Shown here: positions 1 through 7,920 of the stretch, piece by piece
Layout of the letters: every line of letters begins with the position of its first letter
How positions within the stretch are numbered: the first letter of the stretch is position 1
Origin: Amycolatopsis sp. A133
GTDB taxonomy: Bacteria > Actinomycetota > Actinomycetes > Mycobacteriales > Pseudonocardiaceae
Reading direction: 5' to 3'
DNA: 64,000 nucleotides
Assembly (NCBI RefSeq): GCF_031082405.1
Contig: NZ_JAVHJU010000004.1
Span: 310,001 to 374,000 of the forward strand
Notes under the pieces: model-generated
Database searches by the model: none
Told to the model about the DNA's origin: nothing
The model's input: only the letters and a program-made list of their open reading frames with translations
Translations under genes and position numbers: made by a program

Positions 1-504
1 CTGGCGTGCGCCCTGGTCGGGCGGCCGGAGCTGGTGTTCCTCGACGAGCCGACCGCGGGCATGGACCCGCAGGCCCGGCGGCTGGTGTGGGACCTGCTCG
101 GCGCGCTGCGCGCCGACGGCGTTTCGGTGCTGCTGACCACCCACCTGATGGAGGAGGCCGAAGCACTGGCCGACACCGTGGTGATCGTGGACCACGGCAA
201 GGTCGTCGTCTCCGGCGCGCCCCAGTCGCTGACGATGGACGAAACGGGCAACGCGGGCCTGCGGTTCAAGGCCCGCACGCGGCTCGACACGGCGCTGCTG
301 ACCGCGGCGCTGCCGGAGGGCTACACGGTGCGCGAATCGGCGCCGGGCACGTACGTCGTGGTGGGTTCGGTCGACCCGCAGGTCGTGTCGACGGTCACGG
401 CGTGGTGCGCGCAGCAGGGCGTGCTGCCGGAGGAACTGCAGGTCGGCAAGCGGACCCTCGAAGAGGTCTTCCTGGAGCTGACCGGACGGGAGCTGCGGGC
501 ATGA
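1..504 (+). CDS. ABC transporter ATP-binding protein, 5'-partial (drug/antibiotic exporter type)
   Basis: Carboxy-terminal 167 residues of an ABC ATPase; the gene begins before base 1, so Walker A and the signature motif are not in view. Visible are Walker B with the D-loop (VFLDEPTAGMDP, visible residues 12-23) and the H-loop histidine in TTHLMEE (visible residue 48). About 100 residues follow the nucleotide-binding core, as in DrrA-type exporters. The TGA overlaps the ATG of the next gene (ATGA), so the two are almost certainly co-translated as one two-component exporter. Substrate cannot be read from the sequence. In mycobacteria a similar ABC pair lies near the ctaA-like gene. Confidence 0.93.
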   Translation: MACALVGRPELVFLDEPTAGMDPQARRLVWDLLGALRADGVSVLLTTHLMEEAEALADTVVIVDHGKVVVSGAPQSLTMDETGNAGLRFKARTRLDTALLTAALPEGYTVRESAPGTYVVVGSVDPQVVSTVTAWCAQQGVLPEELQVGKRTLEEVFLELTGRELRA

Positions 505-1286
505 GCGTTTTCGAGCCCGGCGTCTTCACCCCGGCGCCCGGACGGGGATCCCTGGGCCGGATGCTGCGGACGCACGCGCGGATCGAGGCCGGCCTGACGC
601 TGCGCCACGGCGAGCAGGTGCTGCTGACCCTGCTCATCCCGCTGGCGTTGCTGATCGGGTTGTCGCTGCTGGACATCCTGCCCGCGGCCCAGCTGGGTTC
701 GACGTCCAAAGTGGACTGGATCACGCCCCGGATCCTGGCGCTGGCGGTGCTGTCGTCGGCGTTCACCGGCCAGGCGATCGCCCTGGGGTTCGACCGGCGC
801 TACGGCGTGCTGAAGCGCCTTTCGGCGACGGCGTTGCCGCGGTGGCTCCTGGTGGCCGGCCGGCTCTCGGCGGCGCTGGTGGTCGTGGTCCTGCAGTCGG
901 TGATCATCGGCGTGGTGGCGGCGTTCCTGGGCTGGTCGCCGTCGCTCTCGGGCCTGGCTTCCGCGGTGTTGCTGCTGGTGCTGGGGACGCTCGCGTTCGG
1001 CGCTCTGGGCGTCCTGCTGGGTGGCGCGCTGCGCGCGGAAGCCGTGCTGGCCCTGGCGAACATCGTGTGGTTCGTGCTGCTGCTGGCCGGCGGGATCCTG
1101 CTGGCGCCGTCTTCGCTGCCCGCGGGAATGGCTCGCGTGGTGGAACTGCTGCCTTCGGGCGCGCTGGCGGAGGGCATGCGCGCGGCTCTGGTGGACGGCT
1201 CGTTCGCCCCCGGGCCGGTTTTGGTCCTGGCGGTGTGGGCGGTTCTCGCGGGCGCGCTGGCTTCGCGCACGACGAAACTCACCTGA
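501..1286 (+). CDS. ABC transporter permease (ABC-2 type)
   Basis: 261-aa integral membrane protein. After a polar N-terminus of about 35 residues come roughly six hydrophobic segments, among them LTLLIPLALLIGLSLLDI and a long one containing LLLVLGTLAFGALGVLLGG, the usual ABC-2 exporter permease topology. The ATG lies in the ATGA overlap with the ATPase gene and gives a normal family length, so it is preferred to any upstream start. Function is export of an unknown substrate with the preceding ATPase. Confidence 0.9.
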   Translation: MSVFEPGVFTPAPGRGSLGRMLRTHARIEAGLTLRHGEQVLLTLLIPLALLIGLSLLDILPAAQLGSTSKVDWITPRILALAVLSSAFTGQAIALGFDRRYGVLKRLSATALPRWLLVAGRLSAALVVVVLQSVIIGVVAAFLGWSPSLSGLASAVLLLVLGTLAFGALGVLLGGALRAEAVLALANIVWFVLLLAGGILLAPSSLPAGMARVVELLPSGALAEGMRAALVDGSFAPGPVLVLAVWAVLAGALASRTTKLT

Positions 1287-1379
1287 ATCCGATCAGGACG
1301 GGTAGAACTGACCTCACGAACCGCCCGCCGCTGCTGGGAAGGTCCTCCGGACACATCCGGATCCGAGGGGGCTGTTCAC

Positions 1380-1574
1380 ATGGTTTCGAAAACCCGCGTC
1401 CTGCTGATCATGCTGCTCCTGCTGGCGGTCGCGATCGGCCTGATCGTCCTGCTGATCAAGGTGGACGCGGGAGCGTTCTGGATCAGGACCGTTCCCTTGG
1501 CCGTGCTGGGGTTCGGTGCCGTCGTCGCCCAGTCGATGGGGCTGTTCCAGAAGAAGGCCAAGAAAACCAAGTGA
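1380..1574 (+). CDS. small membrane protein, unknown function
   Basis: 64-aa protein with two hydrophobic stretches (about residues 6-26 and 34-50) and a lysine-rich tail ending KKAKKTK, so the C-terminus is probably cytoplasmic. An AG-rich stretch (GAGGGGG) about 8-15 bases before the ATG is a plausible ribosome binding site. It sits between the exporter and ctaA on the same strand. I do not recognise a family. Codon use resembles the neighbours, so it is probably real, but the call rests on composition and position. Confidence 0.6.
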   Translation: MVSKTRVLLIMLLLLAVAIGLIVLLIKVDAGAFWIRTVPLAVLGFGAVVAQSMGLFQKKAKKTK

Positions 1575-1658
1575 CCTTGGTCCCTTGCGCGCGCCTCGCC
1601 GTTCTGGGCGCCCGGACCTGCCGAAAGCGCGTTTTCCGCGCGCTCTACCATCGATGCC

Positions 1659-2624
1659 GTGCCGTTCACCAGCCTCGTCGCCCGTCTGCCGTTTCCCTCC
1701 GCCTCCGTGCAGCGGGCCGTCGGGATCGCCGCCGTCCTCGCGCAGGCGCTGATCGGCGTCACCGGGTCCATCGTGCGCGTCACCGGGTCCGGGCTCGGCT
1801 GCCCGACCTGGCCCGAGTGCGTCGCCGGGAGCCTGGTGCCGAAGCACGACTCCGGGATCGACGCGCTCAACCAGTGGATCGAGTTCGGCAACCGGCTGCT
1901 CACCGGCGTCATCATCGTCGTCGCTGCGATCGCGGTCGTGACGGCGTGGCGCGTGCAGATCGACCACCCGGGCCGCAAGCGCCTGGTCAAGCTGGCCTGG
2001 ACGATGCCGGGCGGCGTGGTGCTGCAGGCCGTCGTCGGTGGGCTCACCGTGCTGGCGAAGCTGGAGTGGTGGACCGTCGCGATCCACTTCCTCGCGACCA
2101 CCCCGCTCGTCTGGCTCGCCGTCCTGCTGCTGCGCGCGTTCCGCGAAGGCGACGAACCCGCCCGGCCGCTGGTCCCGTCCTCCGGGCGCACGGTCCTGGT
2201 CCTGCTCGCGGCCGTGATGTGGCTGGTGCTCGCGGCGGGCACCACGGTGACCGGCGCCGGCCCGCACAGCGGCGACCTCAACACGCACCGCCTCGACGCC
2301 CCGGTCGAGGCGCTCGCCCAGGTCCACGGCGGGCTGCTGGTGCTCTACCTGCTGCTGCTCGCGGTGTTCGGCCTCCAGCTGCTGCGCATCGGCGCCCCGA
2401 AGAGCCTCTGGCGGCGCTACACGGTGGTCTGGGTGGTCGCGGTCGCGCAGGGCGGTCTCGGCTCGCTGCAGTACGCGCTGGGCGTGCCGGAGGCGATGGT
2501 GTCGTTCCACGTCCTCGGCGCGATGGCGGTCATCATCGCGACGGCGTCGCTGTGGACGGGCAGCCGCGACCGCGGCCCCGTGACGTCGCTGACGGCGGCG
2601 CCGCGCGAACTCACGGCCGCCTGA
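1659..2624 (+). CDS. ctaA: heme A synthase (COX15/CtaA family)
   Basis: 321-aa polytopic membrane protein that oxidises heme O to heme A for cytochrome aa3 oxidase; it acts after CtaB, encoded about 9 kb away. About eight transmembrane segments are visible. VTGSGLGCPTWPEC with its paired cysteines is the extracellular loop typical of CtaA, and NRLLTG and VHGGLLVLY contain conserved charged and histidine positions. The GTG at 1659 is the first plausible start in frame; the ATG at 1654 is in another frame. Length fits the actinobacterial family. Confidence 0.9.
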   Translation: MPFTSLVARLPFPSASVQRAVGIAAVLAQALIGVTGSIVRVTGSGLGCPTWPECVAGSLVPKHDSGIDALNQWIEFGNRLLTGVIIVVAAIAVVTAWRVQIDHPGRKRLVKLAWTMPGGVVLQAVVGGLTVLAKLEWWTVAIHFLATTPLVWLAVLLLRAFREGDEPARPLVPSSGRTVLVLLAAVMWLVLAAGTTVTGAGPHSGDLNTHRLDAPVEALAQVHGGLLVLYLLLLAVFGLQLLRIGAPKSLWRRYTVVWVVAVAQGGLGSLQYALGVPEAMVSFHVLGAMAVIIATASLWTGSRDRGPVTSLTAAPRELTAA

Positions 2625-2686
2625 CGGCAACGCGGGCTTAACTCGGCGTCGGCGTGCCCGTCCGGCCCGTGGGTTAGGGTTCGCGC

Positions 2687-3604
2687 ATGACGTCGCGCGC
2701 CGCGCCCAAGCCGCTGATCTCCCACCGCCGTGGCACCGGGGAGATGCTCGTGCTCAAGACCTTCCTGCTCGTGCCGTTCGCGGCGCTCCTCGTCGCGGTC
2801 CCGCTGGTCTGGGGCTGGGGCATGACCTGGATCGACCTGATCCTCGCGGCGGCGTTCTACGTGTTCGCGACGCTCGGGGTGACGGTCGGCTTCCACCGCT
2901 ACTTCACCCACGGCGCGTTCAAGGCGTCGCGTCCCCTCCGCGTGGTGCTGGCCATCGCGGGCAGCATGGCGGTCCAGGGCTCGGTGATCTTCTGGGTGGC
3001 CAGCCACCGCCGCCACCACGCGTTCGCCGACCGCGAGGGCGACCCGCACTCGCCGTGGCTGTTCGGCACCTCCCCCTCGGCCCTCCTGCGCGGCTTCTGG
3101 CACGCGCACATGGGCTGGATGTTCGGCCGCGAGGTGACCAACGCGGACCGCTTCGCCCCGGACCTGGTGGCGGACCCGGACGTCCGCTGGGTCAACCGCT
3201 ACTTCTGGCTGTGGATCACGTTGAGCCTGGCCCTGCCGGCGATCCTGGGCGGCCTGCTGACGTGGTCCTGGTGGGGCGTGGTGACGGCGTTCTTCTGGGC
3301 GGGCCTGGTCCGCATCGCGTTCCTGCACCACGTGACGTGGTCGGTGAATTCGGTGTGCCACCTGATCGGCGAGCGGCCGTTCGCCAGCCGCGACCGCGCG
3401 GCGAACTTCTGGCCCCTGGCCCTGCTGTCGATGGGCGAGTCCTGGCACAACTCCCACCACGCCGACCCGACGTGCGCACGGCACGGGGTGCTGCGCGGCC
3501 AGGTGGACGTCTCGGCGCGGGTGATCTGGGCGTTCGAGCGGCTCGGCTGGGCGACCGACGTCCGGTGGCCCCGGGCTGAGCGGCTGGCCGCGAAGCGCGT
3601 CTGA
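2687..3604 (+). CDS. acyl-CoA / fatty acid delta-9-type desaturase
   Basis: 305-aa membrane di-iron desaturase. The three histidine boxes are present: HRYFTH (70-75), HRRHH (107-111) and HNSHH (254-258). Hydrophobic segments flank them near residues 24-45, 48-67 and 207-232. It should place a double bond in an acyl-CoA or acyl lipid at the membrane; regiospecificity cannot be told. It is not part of the core block shared with mycobacteria as I remember it, so it probably belongs to the accessory insert that continues to 5.6 kb. The ATG at 2687 has no strong ribosome binding site. Confidence 0.9.
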   Translation: MTSRAAPKPLISHRRGTGEMLVLKTFLLVPFAALLVAVPLVWGWGMTWIDLILAAAFYVFATLGVTVGFHRYFTHGAFKASRPLRVVLAIAGSMAVQGSVIFWVASHRRHHAFADREGDPHSPWLFGTSPSALLRGFWHAHMGWMFGREVTNADRFAPDLVADPDVRWVNRYFWLWITLSLALPAILGGLLTWSWWGVVTAFFWAGLVRIAFLHHVTWSVNSVCHLIGERPFASRDRAANFWPLALLSMGESWHNSHHADPTCARHGVLRGQVDVSARVIWAFERLGWATDVRWPRAERLAAKRV

Positions 3605-3629
3605 CTTCGATCGGGGGTCGGACAGCCCA

Positions 3630-3680
3630 CCCGGCAAGACACCGGGCGCCTTGTCACGACCCCGGCAAGTCACCGGGCGC
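3630..3680. repeat. tandem pair of 20-bp repeats after the desaturase gene
   Basis: CCCGGCAAGACACCGGGCGC at 3630-3649 recurs at 3661-3680 with one change. Each copy has CCCGG...CCGGG arms around a 7-base loop. The place, about 25 bases after the desaturase stop, suggests a transcript end, but there is no T-tract. Confidence 0.5.
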
Positions 3681-3845
3681 GGTCGGGTTGCAGCACTTCG
3701 AGCAGACCCGGCCGCCGCCCCGGTTCCGCCTCGGCGGTCGCACTCCCACCTCGGTGACCGCCCCTCAACCGGCTGAAGCCTCGACTGCTGTTCCGCAACG
3801 GGTCGACGCAGAGTCAGGTAATCCGATGGGGCTGGTCGCTCAGCG

Positions 3846-3859
3846 GTGTACTAGTACAC
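3846..3859. promoter_or_regulatory. palindromic operator candidate, copy 1
   Basis: GTGTACTAGTACAC is a perfect 14-bp palindrome. It lies upstream of a possible -10 (TAATTT, 3865-3870), roughly in the -35/-10 spacer, and 55 bases before the GTG at 3914. A near-identical copy lies at 5416-5429. The GT...AC arrangement resembles sites of GntR-type repressors; that is inference, and no repressor gene of this kind is in the window. Confidence 0.55.
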
Positions 3860-3913
3860 TGCGGTAATTTCTCTCGCAACGGTTTCACCGGAAACCCAAC
3901 GAGAGGGAGTCAC

Positions 3914-3976
3914 GTGCACCAGCAAATCGGCCAGGCCATCGGCGGCGGCGAAGGAGGCGGCAACACCGGCAACTGA
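3914..3976 (+). CDS. 20-residue Gly-rich peptide ORF (hypothetical)
   Basis: Very short ORF starting GTG 9 bases after a GAGAGGGAG ribosome binding site and ending TGA. The product begins VHQQIGQAIGGG and ends GGGNTGN, with no cysteine. It sits directly downstream of the perfect palindrome at 3846 and just before a strong hairpin (4004-4044), so promoter, reading frame and terminator are laid out as a complete small transcription unit. The product could be a secreted or modified peptide, a leader peptide, or nothing. No family is recognised; existence as a protein is inferred from layout only. Confidence 0.4.
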   Translation: MHQQIGQAIGGGEGGGNTGN

Positions 3977-4003
3977 CCTGGCGCCCGCGCCGGCTTCCCG
4001 AAG

Positions 4004-4044
4004 GAGGAGAGCAAGCCATACAGCCGATGCGACTTGCTCTCCTC
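4004..4044. terminator. bidirectional hairpin between convergent units
   Basis: Perfect 12-bp stem GAGGAGAGCAAG / CTTGCTCTCCTC with a 17-base loop, placed between the stop at 3976 and the stop of the minus-strand gene at 4047. No clear T-tract, as is common in these genomes. Confidence 0.7.
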
Positions 4045-4046
4045 TG

Positions 4047-5261
4047 TCACCCCTGAGGCCACCTGAACGCGATCCCGTAGTTCTCCCGCGGTTGACAGCA
4101 AGACTTGAACGCATGCTGCACAAATCCGTCGCCGACGTCGAGCAAATGGGGATCACCGGCCGGCGGCCGCCTCCGCCTTTCGACGTCAAGCTGCTCCGCA
4201 TACCACCAGCAGGCCTCGGGAAGGCATTCCGGGTCGAAATTCACCTGCACCATCAGCCCGCCGACCAGTTTGCCCTCTTCATTGAACGCGGCCGGCGCAA
4301 TGCCGTGGTGATCCACCTCCACATTGATCCATTCGCGCTTCTGCTCACGGTCTCCCTCGAACGCTTCGGAGACGAAGTGGTAACGCTCCCCGCAGCGGAG
4401 CTTTTTCCTGAAGAGCAGGCGAGCCGTCAGCGGGTCACCCGGGTGAACCGCAGGCAGCATCCTGGGCCGGCATGCCCACACGGCCCTGACCGGTATTTCG
4501 GCCAGATCGGCCGTCCACCCGGTCGACGCCGAAACGTCGTAGCCATCGACCGCGTCCTCGCACGCGATGACATCACGCTCGGTAGATCGCCGGGAAACGG
4601 TTTTCCGGTGCATGACCACCTGGACGAGCATGCGTTCCATGAAGATCGGTTGCGCACCGCGGGACGGAGCTCGATACCCGTTCAGCCCGTGCACCGATCG
4701 GCCACGCGGTATCGGACTCGCCACTGCCCGGCCTATTTCGGCGTAGGTCGGCCACTCCTGGCCGTCGAACCGGAGCCGGCCCAAATGCCGCAACACGTTC
4801 TCGGCCAACTTGTCGACCGCCCGCCGCCACGCCTTGTGCATCGGTGTGGTCGTGGTGGGCGGGGGATCGCCGAAGACGCCACGAAGGCCCACCAGCTGCC
4901 GAAAGCGGTCATCGAGCGTGGCTTTCCATCCGGTGTCCGGGGCCGGCGGCAACCGGAAGGCCGCCATCAAGGTGTTGCGGCGGCGTGAATCCTCTGCCGA
5001 TCCCAGCTTGCTGATCTCGTCGGCGATCAGCCCCCACACTGCGAACGCCCGCGACTCCGGGGTGGATTCCGGCATGGTCGCAGCCGGTTCGACAAGACAG
5101 CCCAACATCAGTGCCGACTCGCTCGCCGGGTCTTCGAGCGCGTACCGGAGGAAACGCAACGGCTCGCCTTCCTTGCGGATCGCCAACCACCGCAACGCGG
5201 CTTCGATCCCCGGCGACGCCTGCGCCGGTCTCGGGACTTCGCGGTCGATCTCGATGGTCAC
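4047..5261 (-). CDS. 404-aa protein of unknown function
   Basis: Soluble protein, no signal peptide or membrane segment. The GTG start is preceded by a strong GGAGGAGG site 6 bases away. The N-terminal half is helical and Arg-rich ([20 protein letters not shown]); the C-terminal half contains [19 protein letters not shown], which looks like a conserved catalytic or binding loop. I have an impression of related uncharacterised actinobacterial proteins but know no domain name. Its gene converges on the 20-residue ORF, and a palindrome copy (5416-5429) lies 155 bases upstream. A partner role for the small ORFs is a guess from position only. Confidence 0.8.
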   Translation of the reverse strand: MTIEIDREVPRPAQASPGIEAALRWLAIRKEGEPLRFLRYALEDPASESALMLGCLVEPAATMPESTPESRAFAVWGLIADEISKLGSAEDSRRRNTLMAAFRLPPAPDTGWKATLDDRFRQLVGLRGVFGDPPPTTTTPMHKAWRRAVDKLAENVLRHLGRLRFDGQEWPTYAEIGRAVASPIPRGRSVHGLNGYRAPSRGAQPIFMERMLVQVVMHRKTVSRRSTERDVIACEDAVDGYDVSASTGWTADLAEIPVRAVWACRPRMLPAVHPGDPLTARLLFRKKLRCGERYHFVSEAFEGDREQKREWINVEVDHHGIAPAAFNEEGKLVGGLMVQVNFDPECLPEACWWYAEQLDVERRRRPPAGDPHLLDVGDGFVQHAFKSCCQPRENYGIAFRWPQG

Positions 5262-5415
5262 AACGCCTCCTCCACCTCATCGTGGTTCACGACAACCAGC
5301 GACAAGAGCAGACGACAGCGCAACCAGCAGAGGCACCCGCCCGACGACGAAAGACTCCCAGCGGACACAAAAGATCATGCCCGGCAACGGTTTCCGTCAG
5401 CCATCATCTACCCAG

Positions 5416-5429
5416 GCGTACTAGTACAC
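5416..5429. promoter_or_regulatory. palindromic operator candidate, copy 2
   Basis: GCGTACTAGTACAC, with a perfect GTACTAGTAC core, matches the site at 3846-3859 in 13 of 14 bases. It lies 18 bases before the GTG of the 58-aa membrane peptide and 155 bases upstream of the divergent 404-aa gene, so one regulator could control all parts of the cassette. Confidence 0.55.
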
Positions 5430-5447
5430 CATAAAAGGGGTAGCACA

Positions 5448-5624
5448 GTGACCAAGAAAATCACAGACCCTGACCCCGGCAACTCCCGGCGAGAGCTGCC
5501 CGAGCTGGTCAAAGCCGGCCTGGCCGGGATCGGCGGGCTCTACCTGGTGACCGGCTCCCTGGCCGTCACCGCGATCGGGGCGGTCGTGGCGCTCGTTCTG
5601 GTGGCCGTGCAGGTGGCCCGGTGA
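5448..5624 (+). CDS. 58-aa single-span membrane peptide (hypothetical)
   Basis: The GTG start follows AAAAGGGGT (8 bases). The product has a charged N-terminus ([17 protein letters not shown]) then a long hydrophobic stretch of about 36 residues, enough for one long or two short membrane passes, and ends AVQVAR. It is immediately downstream of the second palindrome and stops 2 bases before the end of the convergent ATP-grasp gene. Unknown function; small membrane proteins of this shape occur in toxin and mobile-element cassettes, but nothing here proves such a role. Confidence 0.55.
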   Translation: MTKKITDPDPGNSRRELPELVKAGLAGIGGLYLVTGSLAVTAIGAVVALVLVAVQVAR

Positions 5625-5626
5625 AG

Positions 5627-6487
5627 CTACGCCAGCTGCTGGCGCACCGCCGATGCGAACCGCAGCGCCGCGCTCGGGTCCGTCTGGCGGAAGCCCAGCG
5701 ACGGCTCCGTCAGCTCCAGCTCCAGCAGCAGCGGCTTCCCGTCCGCCCCGCGCACCAGGTCCACCCGCGCGTACAGCAGCTCGGCCCGCAGGATTCCCAG
5801 CAACCCCGTCGCCGCATCCAGGACGTCCTCCGCCAGCTCCACCGCGTCCGCGGGCGGGTCCGCCTTCGCCAGCTGCTCGGCCAGGTACAGCCCGGACGAA
5901 TCCGTTGTGGACCCCAGCATGGCACCCTTGGCGAACGCGTGGGAGAAAGTCCCGCCGAGGTACACCAGGGCCAGCTCGCCCTCGGTGTCCACACTGGACT
6001 GGTACGGCTGGATCAGGGCCGTCTGGCCCTCGGCGTGCAGGGCGGCCACGTGGGCCGAAGCGTCGGCGCCCGCCGCGAACCGGGCCGCTCCGCGGGAACC
6101 CGCGCCGACCGAAGGCTTGACCACGAACTCCGACGACGGGGACGTGGCCGGCGAGCCGGGCGGGACCAGCGAAGTGGGCACCACCGCCACCCCCGCGTCC
6201 AGCAGCTCCACCAGGTACGACTTGTCCGTGTTCCAGCGCACCACAGCCGCCGGGTTGAACAGCGACGGCACCGACTCGCACCACGACAGGAACTCGGAGC
6301 GCCGCGAAGGGTAGTCCCACGTCGCCCGCAGGATCACCGCGTCCGCCGCCGAGAAGTCGAACCCGGAGTCCCACGGCTCCCACGACACCGAGAAACCCAG
6401 GGAAGCCAGCGCCGGCACCACGGCGGCGTCGTCGCCGTCGCCTTCGGGGAGTTCCTTGCAGCTGACCAGGATCGCGGTGCGGCTCAC
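5627..6487 (-). CDS. ATP-grasp domain protein (RimK-like ligase family)
   Basis: 286-aa ATP-grasp enzyme of unknown substrate; such enzymes join a carboxylate to an amine or thiol with ATP. The nucleotide-binding stretch FVVKPSVGAGSRG and the late acidic stretch LLLELELTEPS, where the metal-binding residues lie, can be seen. The GTG start overlaps the stop of the upstream 104-aa gene (GTGA), so the longer in-frame extension to 6553 is rejected. With the 104-aa gene it forms a coupled two-gene unit. Confidence 0.8.
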   Translation of the reverse strand: MSRTAILVSCKELPEGDGDDAAVVPALASLGFSVSWEPWDSGFDFSAADAVILRATWDYPSRRSEFLSWCESVPSLFNPAAVVRWNTDKSYLVELLDAGVAVVPTSLVPPGSPATSPSSEFVVKPSVGAGSRGAARFAAGADASAHVAALHAEGQTALIQPYQSSVDTEGELALVYLGGTFSHAFAKGAMLGSTTDSSGLYLAEQLAKADPPADAVELAEDVLDAATGLLGILRAELLYARVDLVRGADGKPLLLELELTEPSLGFRQTDPSAALRFASAVRQQLA

Positions 6488-6798
6488 CGGCGCGCCATCT
6501 TGCGGCGGTGCTCGGCGCCGATCTTCGTGGCCTGGACCGTCTCGGCGTCCCACGTCGCGGCTTCGAGGTCCTCGACCGCCTCGACCAGCGCCTCGCCGGT
6601 CGCCACCGAAGGCACCACGACGTCACCGAGAGCGCCGTCCGCGCCGACCAGCACCACCCGGGCACCCGCCCGGCCGATGTTCTCCACCACCGCACGGGAC
6701 GGCTTGCCGTGCGCCTTCACGAACTTGCGCGCCGCGTCCAGCTGCGCGCTGGTCGGCGGAACGACGGTCTCAGATGATTCGGCCACGTACCGAACCAT
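6484..6798 (-). CDS. conserved-looking 104-aa hypothetical protein
   Basis: Begins ATG (MVRYVAESSETVV) and ends in a basic tail (EHRRKMARR). No membrane segment or motif that I can name. The middle (ARVVLVGADGALGDVVVPS) resembles a short alpha/beta unit. It is the first gene of the pair with the ATP-grasp protein, with a 4-base GTGA overlap, so the two probably work together or are at least expressed together. Divergent from the quinone reductase gene, 79 bases apart. Confidence 0.65.
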   Translation of the reverse strand: MVRYVAESSETVVPPTSAQLDAARKFVKAHGKPSRAVVENIGRAGARVVLVGADGALGDVVVPSVATGEALVEAVEDLEAATWDAETVQATKIGAEHRRKMARR

Positions 6799-6877
6799 AA
6801 CCAATGTCCCGCCGGAACGCGGAACAGCGTGGCCTCGGCCATAGTTGCACCGGGAGGACCCGACCCGAGGAGGACCC

Positions 6878-7846
6878 ATGCCCACCGCAGTGCAGGTGAC
6901 GAAGACCGGCGGCCCGGAAGTGCTCGAACCGGCCGAAGTGGACGTCCGCGCCCCGCAGGACGGCGAGCTGCTGGTCGACGTCGCCGCGGCCGGGGTCAAC
7001 TACATCGACACCTACCAGCGCCAGGGCATCTACCCGATGGAGCTGCCCTTCGTGCTCGGCCTCGAGGGTGCCGGCACGGTCGTCGAGGCGGCCGCCGGCA
7101 CGGGCTTCGAGCCCGGCGACCGCGTCGCCTGGCAGGGATCGCTCGGCAGCTACGCGGCCCGCAAGCTCGTCCCGGCGTCGGTGGCGGTGAAGGTACCCGG
7201 AAGTGTCTCCCTCGAGACCGCCGCCGCGACCATGCTGCAGGGCATCACCGCGCACTACCTGGTCGCCTCGACGTTCGAGGTCAAGCCGGGCCACGACGTG
7301 CTGGTGCACGCGGCCGCGGGCGGCGTCGGCCTGCTGCTGGTGCAGCTGGCGAAGGCGCGCGGCGCGCGCGTCATCGGCACGGTGTCGACCGACGAGAAGG
7401 CGAAGCTCGCCCGCGAAGCCGGCGCCGACGAGGTGATCCGCTACGACCGCGACGACTTCGCGAAGGTCACCCGCGAGCTGACCGGCGGCGCGGGGGTCGA
7501 CGTCGTGTACGACGGCGTCGGCAAGGACACCGTCGACGGCAGCCTGGCCAGCCTCAAGGTCCGCGGCCTGCTCGCGCTGTTCGGCGCCGCCAGCGGCCCG
7601 GTGCCGCCCCTGGACCCCCAGCGCCTCAACGCCGGCGGCTCGCTGTACCTGACCCGCCCGACGTCGGGCCACTACGTCCGCACCCGCGAGGAGCTGGACT
7701 GGCGCGCCAAGGAGCTCTTCGACGCCATCACGGCCGGCGAGCTGAACATCCGCATCGGCGGCAAGTACCCCCTGGCCGACGCCCGCAAGGCCCACGAGGA
7801 CCTCCAGGCCCGCCGCACCACCGGCAAGCTCCTGCTCATCCCCTGA
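6878..7846 (+). CDS. NADPH:quinone reductase, zinc-free MDR family
   Basis: 322-aa medium-chain dehydrogenase/reductase. The GroES-like N-terminal domain lacks the usual zinc ligands. The Rossmann fold starts at HAAAGGVGLLLVQLAKARGA, with AAGGVG for NADPH. The ending FDAITAGELNIRIGGKYPL is typical of quinone oxidoreductases. It likely reduces quinones or other alpha,beta-unsaturated carbonyls. The ATG at 6878 follows GAGGAGGAC; the 11-residue upstream extension is unlikely. A qor gene occurs in the same neighbourhood in mycobacteria. Confidence 0.88.
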   Translation: MPTAVQVTKTGGPEVLEPAEVDVRAPQDGELLVDVAAAGVNYIDTYQRQGIYPMELPFVLGLEGAGTVVEAAAGTGFEPGDRVAWQGSLGSYAARKLVPASVAVKVPGSVSLETAAATMLQGITAHYLVASTFEVKPGHDVLVHAAAGGVGLLLVQLAKARGARVIGTVSTDEKAKLAREAGADEVIRYDRDDFAKVTRELTGGAGVDVVYDGVGKDTVDGSLASLKVRGLLALFGAASGPVPPLDPQRLNAGGSLYLTRPTSGHYVRTREELDWRAKELFDAITAGELNIRIGGKYPLADARKAHEDLQARRTTGKLLLIP

Positions 7847-7855
7847 ACGACACCC

Positions 7856-7911
7856 GCACTTTCACGTGAAAGTGCGGACCCGAGAGCGGCACTTTCACGT
7901 GAAAGTGCCGC
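7856..7911. repeat. two 20-bp perfect palindromes between convergent genes
   Basis: GCACTTTCACGTGAAAGTGC occurs at 7856-7875 and again at 7889-7908, 13 bases apart; the second extends to a 26-bp palindrome (7886-7911). They lie 9 bases past the quinone reductase stop and 9 bases before the FKBP stop. Either copy could act as a bidirectional terminator, or the pair as a site for a dyad-binding protein. Confidence 0.8.
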
Positions 7912-7920
7912 TTCCGGGCG

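Larger units (their letters stand above)
3605..3913. other. intergenic region, 309 bases
   Basis: No convincing gene. It holds two 20-bp direct repeats (3630-3649 and 3661-3680, one mismatch), each able to form a small CCCGG/CCGGG hairpin and possibly ending desaturase transcription. The 14-bp perfect palindrome at 3846-3859 and a possible -10 hexamer TAATTT at 3865-3870 precede the 20-residue ORF at 3914. Confidence 0.6.
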
